Origin: Spirochaetales bacterium
GTDB taxonomy: Bacteria; Spirochaetota; Spirochaetia; Sphaerochaetales; Sphaerochaetaceae
Reading direction: 5' to 3'
NCBI GenBank assembly: GCA_017475725.1
Contig: JAFVFA010000103.1
Coordinates: 1 to 5,459 of the forward strand
Length of the DNA stretch: 5,459 bases
In this document: piece after piece, positions 1-5,459 of the stretch
Layout: every line of letters starts with the position of its first letter
Position numbering within the stretch: position 1 is the stretch's first letter
Position numbers and translations under genes: made by a program
Notes under the pieces: model-generated
What the model saw: only the letters and a program-made list of their open reading frames with translations
What the model was told of the DNA's origin: nothing
The model's database searches: none

Positions 1-145
1 GGTCAACTGGTTCGCAGTCCTTGGTGTCATACTTGGTGCTGTGGTCGCAAACCTGCTGAAGTGGGGCGTCGCCTCAATCAACGGCATGGTGATTGCATCA
101 ATCTGCTACCTGGTCGGCTACTTCCTTGAGAGGAAGAAGGCCTGA
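1..145 (+). CDS. C-terminal end of a CodB-like NCS1 family nucleobase permease (5' partial)
   Basis: Only the last 47 codons are visible, read from base 2 to a TGA at 143-145. The peptide begins VNWFAVLGVILGAVVANLL and ends CYLVGYFLERKKA. It shows two hydrophobic stretches separated by a short Gly/Asn-containing turn (GVASINGM) and a basic tail, as expected for the end of a polytopic inner-membrane carrier. From memory, the E. coli cytosine permease CodB ends with a similar pattern: a VNW-AVL start, a Gly-Ala in the helix, a short turn with an Asn, a Tyr-Leu near the end and a basic tail. Members of that family import cytosine or related purines/pyrimidines with a cation. The substrate here cannot be told from this fragment, and another multi-pass transporter family is possible. 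The terminator just downstream closes its transcription unit. Confidence 0.6.
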   Translation, partial: VNWFAVLGVILGAVVANLLKWGVASINGMVIASICYLVGYFLERKKA

Positions 146-166
146 AAATCTTCACAATTGAGAGAA

Positions 167-203
167 TGGCTCTGCTTCCCTTTCGAGGCGGAGCCAATTT
201 TTT
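167..203 (+). terminator. Rho-independent-type terminator after the permease gene
   Basis: An 11-bp stem pairs 167-177 (TGGCTCTGCTT) with 186-196 (AGGCGGAGCCA), with two G-U pairs and an 8-nt loop (CCCTTTCG). It is followed by a six-T run at 198-203. It lies 21 nt after the permease stop and ahead of the next gene, so it most likely ends the permease transcript and makes the phosphate transporter gene a separate unit. Confidence 0.85.
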
Positions 204-230
204 GCATATATATTCAGGAAACCTTTATTC
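202..230 (+). promoter_or_regulatory. Possible promoter of the Na+/phosphate cotransporter gene
   Basis: This is the only AT-rich stretch between the terminator and the next gene. Read as a bacterial promoter it offers TTGCAT (202-207) and TTTATT (224-229) with a 16-bp spacer, which match the -35 and -10 consensus in 3 and 4 of 6 positions. Read as archaeal, CATATATATT (205-214) could be a TATA box, with a start site near 235. Both readings are weak. The main support is position: a promoter is needed between the terminator and the gene start. Confidence 0.3.
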
Positions 231-258
231 ATTCCGTGTTTTTTGGTAAAAGATGGAT

Positions 259-264
259 GGGGGA
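259..264 (+). promoter_or_regulatory. Ribosome binding site deciding the start at 270
   Basis: The purine run GGGGGA ends 5 nt before the ATG at 270 and can pair with the anti-Shine-Dalgarno sequence using one G-U. The in-frame TTG at 243 is preceded only by a T-rich stretch with no such site. This favours 270 over the longer reading. Confidence 0.6.
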
Positions 265-269
265 CAGCA

Positions 270-2018
270 ATGGATCTATTTGACTTACTGACCTTGGTAG
301 GGGGAATCAGCCTCTTCCTGTTCGGAATGAACGTCATGGGTTCTTCTCTGGAGAGAAGGGCTGGAAACGGACTCAAATACATACTTGGAAGACTGACCGA
401 CAACAAGCTGGTGGGTTTCCTTACGGGACTGGCGGTTACAGCCGTCATCCAGAGCTCATCGGCGACTACCGTAATGGTCGTAGGTTTCGTCAACTCCGGT
501 CTGATGACCCTGAACCAGTCAATGAGCCTGATCATGGGTGCCAACGTAGGTACCACAATCACTGCCTGGATCCTGAGCCTTTCCGGAATCTCCGGCGGCA
601 ATTTCTTCCTCCAGCTTCTCAAACCGTCCTCTTTCGTGCCTGTCCTGGCCCTTGTTGGTGTGATGATGCTGATAGGCAGCAAGAACAGCAAGAGAAAGGA
701 CACAGGAATGGTTCTTCTGGGCTTTGCGACCCTGATGTTCGGCCTTGAGACAATGTCCGGTGCGGTCTCCGCGATAAAGGAGGTCCCTGCCTTTCAGGAC
801 ATGTTCCTCAGGTTCGAGAACCCAATTCTCGGTCTCCTGATAGGAACGCTGCTGACGGCCCTGCTGCAGTCAAGCTCCGCGGCCGTGGGTATTCTCCAGT
901 CGTTTGCCCTGGCAGGTCTTGTGACATACGGTGCCAGCGTGCCCATCATAATGGGAATGAACATCGGAGCCTGCGTGCCGACCTTGATATCATCCGTAGG
1001 TGCAAACAAGAACGCCAAGAGGGCAGCGATGTTCCATCTGTGCTTCAATGTCATCGGTGCCGCCTTCTGGCTGATTGTCTTCGTGGCCCTCAAGGGTATA
1101 TTCTCCCCTGCGATCCTTGGAAACATCGCAAATCCGCTTGGGATAGCCATAGTCCATACCTCTTTCAAGCTTCTCTGCGTAGGCCTTCTGATGCCTTTCA
1201 CCAAGGCAATGGAGAAGCTGGTCTGCAAACTCGTCAAGGAGTCTGCATCTCCGGAGCAGAATGTGGAGCTTGATGAGCGTCTCTTCAAGGCCCCTGCCTT
1301 GGCACTGGACCGCTGCAGGGTCCTGATGGAGGAGATGGCTCAGGAGTCCATGAACTCGATCTCGTTGAGCCTTGACTGCCTGAAGAGCTATTCGGAGGCC
1401 TCCGCCAAGAAGATCCAGGAGATGGAGGACCACACAGACCACTATGAGGACATTATCGGTACATATCTGGTCAAGCTCAGCAGCCTGAAGATAGGTGATG
1501 AGGAGAGCATGAGGGCTGCAGAGTATCTGAAGATGCTGAGCGACCTTGAGAGAATAGCCGACCACAGCGTCAAGGTCTCTGATGCCGCCAAGGAGATGAA
1601 CGACAAGAAGATGGTCTTCTCTGAGGATGCGGTGAAGGAGATCGGTGTTCTTGCAAAGGCCATCAGGCATATCACGCTTCTGTCCTACAACGCCTTTGTG
1701 AACTCGGATCTTGATTCCGCCTTCAAGGTCGAGCCTCTTGAGCAGGTTGTGGACTATCTGAAGGAGGAGCTCAGGATGAGGCACATCAGACGCCTCCAGA
1801 AGGGCGGCTGCACAATAGAGGCGGGCTTTGTGCTGAATGACATCCTGACCAGCATGGAGCGCGTCAGCGACCACTGCTCCAACATTGCAGGCTGTGTGAT
1901 AGATTCGAGCATGCACAACCTGAACCTGCATGAGACCCTGAACGAGTACAAGCACAACAGCGACAAGTTCAACAGGTCCTATGAGGAGTTCATGAAGCAG
2001 TACGAGCTTCCGGCCTGA
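270..2018 (+). CDS. Na+/phosphate cotransporter family protein with C-terminal PhoU-like domain
   Basis: The 582-residue product is a two-part protein. The N-terminal half (about residues 1-312) is a membrane domain with some eight or nine hydrophobic stretches. It carries the inverted-repeat hallmarks of the Na/Pi cotransporter (NptA/SLC34-like) family: QSSSATT at 61-67 with GANVGTT at 90-96, and a second copy, QSSSAA at 200-205 with GMNIGA at 229-234. These Gln-Ser-Ser-Ser loops form the ion/phosphate site in the family. The C-terminal part (about 330-555) is hydrophilic and helical, with two PhoU-like motifs, LERIADH at 426-432 and MERVSDH at 529-535, which resemble metal-binding E-x-x-x-D clusters. 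The architecture and length match E. coli YjbB-type proteins, which move phosphate across the inner membrane, with the PhoU part presumably regulatory. Transport direction and substrate are inferred. The TTG start at 243 would add nine residues but lacks a ribosome binding site. The 3' end converges on the hydrolase gene. Confidence 0.93.
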   Translation: MDLFDLLTLVGGISLFLFGMNVMGSSLERRAGNGLKYILGRLTDNKLVGFLTGLAVTAVIQSSSATTVMVVGFVNSGLMTLNQSMSLIMGANVGTTITAWILSLSGISGGNFFLQLLKPSSFVPVLALVGVMMLIGSKNSKRKDTGMVLLGFATLMFGLETMSGAVSAIKEVPAFQDMFLRFENPILGLLIGTLLTALLQSSSAAVGILQSFALAGLVTYGASVPIIMGMNIGACVPTLISSVGANKNAKRAAMFHLCFNVIGAAFWLIVFVALKGIFSPAILGNIANPLGIAIVHTSFKLLCVGLLMPFTKAMEKLVCKLVKESASPEQNVELDERLFKAPALALDRCRVLMEEMAQESMNSISLSLDCLKSYSEASAKKIQEMEDHTDHYEDIIGTYLVKLSSLKIGDEESMRAAEYLKMLSDLERIADHSVKVSDAAKEMNDKKMVFSEDAVKEIGVLAKAIRHITLLSYNAFVNSDLDSAFKVEPLEQVVDYLKEELRMRHIRRLQKGGCTIEAGFVLNDILTSMERVSDHCSNIAGCVIDSSMHNLNLHETLNEYKHNSDKFNRSYEEFMKQYELPA

Positions 2019-2032
2019 GGGCTGTCAGCGCA

Positions 2033-2914
2033 TCAGTTCTGCTCGGGATCCTGCATCAGGGCAAGAAGCTCATCCCTCTTACGGTCAAGGTAGTCTCCCC
2101 AGGCCCTGTCATCAATGAAGGCGTCCCTGTCTCCGGCTTTGAGCCTTTCCGCTCTGCCAAGGGTGTCGTTGTTGGTGCAATGATTGCCCAGAAACAGGTC
2201 AACATGCTGGTTTCTCACCTTCTTCAGTGAATTCAGGTAGATCTCCCTTGTCTTGTGCTCTGTGTCGCCGATGTCGTCAAGGAAAGACTTCTTAAGGGTG
2301 TTGAAGCCGAAGCCGCCGTAGTAGCCGGCCCTTACGGTCCTGTCTCCGTCCTTGACGTCGAAGAAGGCCGCTATGCAACCGGCAGTGTGACCGGGAACCA
2401 GGTAGAACTGGATCTCCGTGTTCCCGAACCTCAGCTTGTCGCCGTCCTTGATCTCGTAGTCGGGCTCGAAGAGCTCATCCGCAAGGTTGCCGGTCTGGTG
2501 GACCAGGGAAAGCTCGGGCCTCTCCCTATAGTCGCGTGAATCCGGCTCTCCAAGGTAGATCCTGGTCCCGAACATCCTTCTGAAGAAGTTGGCTCCTCCC
2601 ATATGGTCCATGTGTCCGTGTGAAAGCACTATCCATTTCACGTCCTTGGGATTGAAACCTGCCTCCCAGATGGCCTGGACGAGCATCGCGGTTGCCCCGC
2701 AGTTGCCGCAGTCAATGAGCAGAAGTCCGTCGCCTGTGTCTATCAGATGCACACAGACCCAGTTGTCTCCGACATACCATACGTTGCCGAAGATATGGAA
2801 TGGATGGACATAGCGCTTCTCCTGGTTGACGAAGTACTTCCTTGCCAGCGATATCCCCATCCATCTGGCTTTCTCGTCCTGTACATGGTCATATTCCTTC
2901 CTCAATTCCGACAT
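2033..2914 (-). CDS. MBL-fold metallohydrolase, subclass-B3-like, cytoplasmic
   Basis: The 293-residue protein has the complete zinc-binding set of the metallo-beta-lactamase superfamily: H99-G-H101-M-D103-H104 inside SHGHMDHMGG, then H176 in VPGHTAGC and H245 in LGNHCTNN. The spacing corresponds to the six ligands of subclass B3 enzymes (H116, H118, H196 and D120, H121, H263 in standard numbering). The leading section FGNVWYVGDNWVCVHLIDT, followed by GLLLIDCG, is the usual first beta-sandwich strands. The N-terminus (MSELRKEYDHVQDEKARW) is charged and has no signal peptide, unlike secreted B3 beta-lactamases. A cytoplasmic hydrolase for some ester, lactone, phosphodiester or thioester is more likely than a true beta-lactamase, but the substrate is unknown. 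The start is firm: AAGGAGG lies 6 nt upstream of the ATG. The gene is divergent from the UvrA-like gene and convergent with the phosphate transporter gene, with 14 bp between stops and no hairpin terminator that I can see. Confidence 0.9.
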   Translation of the reverse strand: MSELRKEYDHVQDEKARWMGISLARKYFVNQEKRYVHPFHIFGNVWYVGDNWVCVHLIDTGDGLLLIDCGNCGATAMLVQAIWEAGFNPKDVKWIVLSHGHMDHMGGANFFRRMFGTRIYLGEPDSRDYRERPELSLVHQTGNLADELFEPDYEIKDGDKLRFGNTEIQFYLVPGHTAGCIAAFFDVKDGDRTVRAGYYGGFGFNTLKKSFLDDIGDTEHKTREIYLNSLKKVRNQHVDLFLGNHCTNNDTLGRAERLKAGDRDAFIDDRAWGDYLDRKRDELLALMQDPEQN

Positions 2915-2920
2915 GCTGCA

Positions 2921-2927
2921 CCTCCTT
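2921..2927 (-). promoter_or_regulatory. Strong Shine-Dalgarno site of the MBL-fold hydrolase gene
   Basis: On the minus strand the sequence reads AAGGAGGTGCAGC and then ATG. The AAGGAGG core sits 6 nt before the start codon, a near-perfect match to the anti-Shine-Dalgarno. It fixes the start at 2914 and suggests efficient translation. Confidence 0.85.
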
Positions 2928-2939
2928 GCTGGGTTCTAC

Positions 2940-3012
2940 ATATCAGACTACTGGATTTGGGACTGTGATTCGAGTGGGGAAATCGGTGGTAACGTTCAGT
3001 GCTTTCTGATAT
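2940..3012. repeat. 8-bp inverted repeat in the divergent hydrolase/UvrA-like spacer
   Basis: ATATCAGA at 2940-2947 and TCTGATAT at 3005-3012 are exact inverted copies separated by 57 bp. Each gene therefore has TCTGATAT upstream of its start when read in its own direction: 25 nt before the hydrolase ATG and 10 nt before the UvrA-like ATG. These could be paired operator half-sites or similar promoter elements (the TGATAT portion is -10-like). An 8-bp match in a spacer this size could also arise by chance in roughly a few percent of cases, so its function is a guess. Confidence 0.35.
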
Positions 3013-3022
3013 CTTAGGGGCC

Positions 3023-5459
3023 ATGAAAGACAAGATGCTTATCAGAGGTGCCAGGGTCCACAACCTGAAGAACGTGGATGTTGACATCCCTTTGAACGAA
3101 ATAGTCGCGGTTGCAGGCGTCTCCGGCTCCGGGAAGTCATCGCTTGCACTTGGAGTGGTCTACGCCGAGGGCTCCAGACGCTATCTGGAATCGCTCTCCA
3201 CCTATACAAGAAGAAGGATGACCCAGGCCTCCAAGGCCGATGTTGATGACATCCTCTATGTGCCTGCCTCACTTGCACTGCACCAGAGACCCGGGGTGCC
3301 GGGCATCAGGAGTACATTCGGAACCGGAACGGAGCTTCTGAACAGCCTCAGACTCATGTTCTCCCGTCTGGCAAGCCACAGGTGCCCCAACGGGCACTAT
3401 GTGGAGCCGTCATTGGCGGTTGCGGCCATGCAGGAGATCGTCTGCCCCGTCTGCGGTGAGCACTTCTACGGCCCGGGTGCCGAGGAGCTTGCATTCAACA
3501 GCGATGGGGCCTGCAGGACCTGTGACGGGACAGGCACAGTCAGAACGGTCAACATCGACAGTCTGGTGCCGGACCAGAGCCTTACTATTGACCAGGGGGC
3601 AGTGGCCCCGTGGAACAGCCTGATGTGGTCTCTGATGACCGATGTCTGCAGGGAGATGGGTGTCCGCACGGATGTGCCCTTCAAGGACCTCACAGACAGG
3701 GAGAAGGACATAGTCTACAACGGGCCTGCGGAGAAGAGGCACATACTGTACAAGGCCAAGAACTCTGATGTCTTCGCGGAGATGGACTTCACCTACTACA
3801 GCGCAGTCCACACGGTGGAGAACGCCCTCTCCAAGGTCAAGGACGAGTCAGGCATGAAGAGGGTGGAGAAGTTCCTGAAGGAGGATGTCTGTCCCACATG
3901 TCATGGAACGAGGCTGTCAGAGAAGGCCCTGGCCCCGAGGCTCAGGGGGATATCGCTGGCGGAGGCCTGCCAGATGACACTGACCGACCTGATCGGATGG
4001 GTCAGGGGTGTGCCCGATTCGCTTCCTGAGAAGATGAGACCAATGGCCAAGAGCATCTGCGACTCCTTCTTCTCGGTTGCAAGGAGGCTGATGGACCTTG
4101 GCCTAGGATATCTCACGCTGGACCGCGCAGCATCCACGCTCTCCACCGGAGAGAGGCAGCGCATGCAGCTTGCACGTGCTGTGAGAAACCGCACAACAGG
4201 TGTCCTCTACGTTCTGGACGAGCCCTCCATCGGGCTTCATCCGGCCAACATAACAGGTCTGACGGGAGTGATGGATGACCTGGTGGCTGACGGGAACTCG
4301 GTTCTTCTGGTGGACCACGATGCCCAGATTCTGACCCATGCGGACTGGCTGATAGAGCTTGGTCCTGAAGCGGGTGCCAAGGGCGGCACGATACTTGCGG
4401 AGGGGACCATCCCGGAGATCAGCGCGAACCCCAAGTCCAAGATAGGGCCATTCCTTGCGGGAGGGTCAAGGAGGATAAGGCCGGTGATAGGCGGACCGGA
4501 GATGTTCAGGAATGGCACGATCCACCTGTCGAGCTCCGCAATCCATACTGTGAAGCCTCTGGAGGTGGACATCCCGAAGGGCAGGCTCACTGTTGTGACG
4601 GGGGTCTCGGGCTCCGGCAAGACCACAATGGTCCTGGAGTCACTTGTTCCAGCCCTTGAGGCCCTGACGCAGGGCAATGCGATGCCTGGTCACGTGAATG
4701 GCATAAGCGCCCCTGGGATAGAGCATGTGAAGCTGATAGATGCAACGCCCATAGGGATCAACGTCAGATCAACGGTTGCCACCTACGCCAACGTCCATGA
4801 CGAGCTCAGGAAGATATTCGCAAGGACAGCGGAGGCCAAGAGGCTTGGCTACAAGGCGGGTGACTTCTCCTACAACACCGGAAGCCTCAGATGCCCGACC
4901 TGTGACGGAACCGGGTCGATCAGTCTTGACGTTCAGTTCCTGCCGGATGTGGACATCCCGTGTCCGGACTGCAGAGGCTCAAGATACTCCAGAAGCGCAG
5001 GCCTTGTGAGGCTTACGAACAAGGAAGGGCGGGAGTTCTCCTTGCCGGAGCTGATGGACATGGACATCAACACAGCAATTGAGGTCTGCAGGGACATGAA
5101 GCTTGTCAGACAGCGCCTTGAGGTCCTGCAGCGCCTTGGCCTTGGCTACCTGACTTTGGGGGAGGAGACGCCAAGCCTGTCCGGTGGAGAGGCCCAGAGG
5201 CTGAAGCTTGCAAGCGAGATGGGAAGGCTGCAGAGCGACTCCGTCTTTGTGTTCGACGAGCCTACCATAGGGCTCCATCCGCTTGATGTGCAGACCCTTC
5301 TGTCCGTGTTCCAGACCCTTATCGACAACGGGGCCACAGTGGTTGTCATAGAGCATGACCTTGATGTCATACACAATGCAGACCGTATCATTGACATGGG
5401 ACCCGGAGGTGGCGAAGAAGGCGGAGAAATCGTGGCAACAGGCTCTGTACAGGACATCA
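3023..5459 (+). CDS. UvrA-like tandem ABC ATPase without UvrB-binding domain (UvrA2 type; 3' partial)
   Basis: The frame stays open for 812 codons to the window edge; by comparison with UvrA, about 20-30 residues are missing. It has two ABC ATPase halves. Half one: Walker A GVSGSGKSS at 32-40, zinc module C141/C144/C164/C167, CPTC at 290-293, signature LSTGERQR at 373-380, Walker B LDEPS at 398-402, switch His432. Half two: Walker A GVSGSGKTT at 527-535, zinc module C624/C627/C647/C650, signature LSGGEAQR at 719-726, Walker B FDEPT at 744-748, His778. In standard UvrA about 110-130 residues, including the UvrB-binding domain, separate the RCP motif from the first zinc module; here only about 20 do (R120 to C141). 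The insertion domain is kept. Such paralogues bind DNA but are not expected to recruit UvrB; links to DNA-damage or drug tolerance are reported for relatives, and the role here is unknown. The start at 3023 fits the family N-terminus (MKDKMLIRGAR). Its ribosome site is poor: AGGGG lies only 2 nt upstream. ATG 3035 and GTG 2999 are weaker alternatives. Confidence 0.93.
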   Translation, partial: MKDKMLIRGARVHNLKNVDVDIPLNEIVAVAGVSGSGKSSLALGVVYAEGSRRYLESLSTYTRRRMTQASKADVDDILYVPASLALHQRPGVPGIRSTFGTGTELLNSLRLMFSRLASHRCPNGHYVEPSLAVAAMQEIVCPVCGEHFYGPGAEELAFNSDGACRTCDGTGTVRTVNIDSLVPDQSLTIDQGAVAPWNSLMWSLMTDVCREMGVRTDVPFKDLTDREKDIVYNGPAEKRHILYKAKNSDVFAEMDFTYYSAVHTVENALSKVKDESGMKRVEKFLKEDVCPTCHGTRLSEKALAPRLRGISLAEACQMTLTDLIGWVRGVPDSLPEKMRPMAKSICDSFFSVARRLMDLGLGYLTLDRAASTLSTGERQRMQLARAVRNRTTGVLYVLDEPSIGLHPANITGLTGVMDDLVADGNSVLLVDHDAQILTHADWLIELGPEAGAKGGTILAEGTIPEISANPKSKIGPFLAGGSRRIRPVIGGPEMFRNGTIHLSSSAIHTVKPLEVDIPKGRLTVVTGVSGSGKTTMVLESLVPALEALTQGNAMPGHVNGISAPGIEHVKLIDATPIGINVRSTVATYANVHDELRKIFARTAEAKRLGYKAGDFSYNTGSLRCPTCDGTGSISLDVQFLPDVDIPCPDCRGSRYSRSAGLVRLTNKEGREFSLPELMDMDINTAIEVCRDMKLVRQRLEVLQRLGLGYLTLGEETPSLSGGEAQRLKLASEMGRLQSDSVFVFDEPTIGLHPLDVQTLLSVFQTLIDNGATVVVIEHDLDVIHNADRIIDMGPGGGEEGGEIVATGSVQDI

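Noticed and set aside
243..269. TTG at 243 as start of the Na/Pi cotransporter
   Set aside because: It has no ribosome binding site upstream. The extra nine residues (MVKDGWGTA) are not typical of the family, and the ATG at 270 has a GGGGGA site at good spacing.
152..703. A 183-codon minus-strand frame covering the permease-phosphate transporter spacer
   Set aside because: It runs through the terminator and antisense to the Na/Pi membrane domain. There is no recognisable domain and no convincing ribosome site.
990..1955. A 321-codon open frame on the minus strand
   Set aside because: It lies wholly within the Na/Pi-PhoU gene, whose family motifs are unmistakable. The translation is low in recognisable motifs and rich in His/Leu/Val, as expected of an antisense shadow of AAG/GAG-rich coding DNA.
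2033..2914. Annotation as a subclass B3 beta-lactamase resistance gene
   Set aside because: The zinc ligands match, but there is no signal peptide and the MBL fold covers many non-lactamase hydrolases, so the specific resistance call is not supported.
2255..2968. Plus-strand frames at 2255-2539, 2589-2813 and 2747-2968
   Set aside because: These are antisense to the MBL-fold gene, which has conserved catalytic residues and a strong ribosome site. The shadows have no family features.
3410..5457. Several minus-strand frames of 78-146 codons (for example 3410-3811, 4237-4677, 4979-5374, 5146-5457) and small plus-strand frames in this stretch
   Set aside because: All sit inside the UvrA-like gene, whose uninterrupted frame with two full ABC halves explains the region.
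3023..5459. Annotation as canonical excinuclease subunit UvrA
   Set aside because: The UvrB-binding domain is missing and the first ABC signature differs, so the uvrA symbol and a standard nucleotide excision repair role would overstate the evidence.
1..5459. Mobile element, CRISPR array, tRNA or rRNA
   Set aside because: I saw no terminal inverted repeats with a transposase, no regularly spaced direct repeats and no tRNA or rRNA-like segments. The non-coding spacers are only 124, 14 and 108 bp.

Overview
The window holds four protein-coding genes, two of them cut by the window edges, plus one clear terminator. Base composition is moderately G+C-rich (mid-50s percent or slightly above, judged by eye). 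All four genes share a codon style: Arg is mostly AGG/AGA, Lys mostly AAG, Glu mostly GAG, Ile mostly ATC with frequent ATA, and all three visible stops are TGA. This looks like one resident genome rather than a patchwork. The gene set fits an anaerobic, gut-type prokaryote. A Firmicutes-like bacterium or a Methanomassiliicoccales-like archaeon would both fit; the AGR/AAG/ATA style leans to the second and the classical hairpin plus T-run terminator leans to the first. I cannot settle this from the sequence.

Layout. (1) 1-145, plus strand: the last 47 codons of a CodB-like NCS1 nucleobase permease. It is followed at 167-203 by a strong hairpin plus T-run terminator. (2) 270-2018, plus strand: a Na+/phosphate cotransporter-family membrane protein with a C-terminal PhoU-like helical domain. 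(3) 2033-2914, minus strand: a metallo-beta-lactamase-fold hydrolase with subclass-B3-like zinc ligands and no signal peptide. It converges on gene 2 with only 14 bp between stop codons. (4) 3023 to beyond 5459, plus strand: a UvrA-like tandem ABC ATPase that lacks the UvrB-binding domain (UvrA2 type). It is divergent from gene 3 across a 108-bp spacer. This is the longest reading frame in the window, and only its last few tens of residues are missing.

How the genes relate. The first two genes are transporters for unrelated substrates, and the terminator separates them into different transcription units. The hydrolase and the UvrA2-type ATPase share one divergent control region containing an 8-bp inverted repeat (ATATCAGA ... 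TCTGATAT), so joint regulation is possible but unproven. Nothing in the window is a clear new system. The best leads are the UvrB-independent UvrA paralogue with its altered first ABC signature (LSTGERQR) and its divergent pairing with a cytoplasmic B3-like hydrolase. I saw no tRNA, rRNA, CRISPR array, insertion sequence or phage feature.
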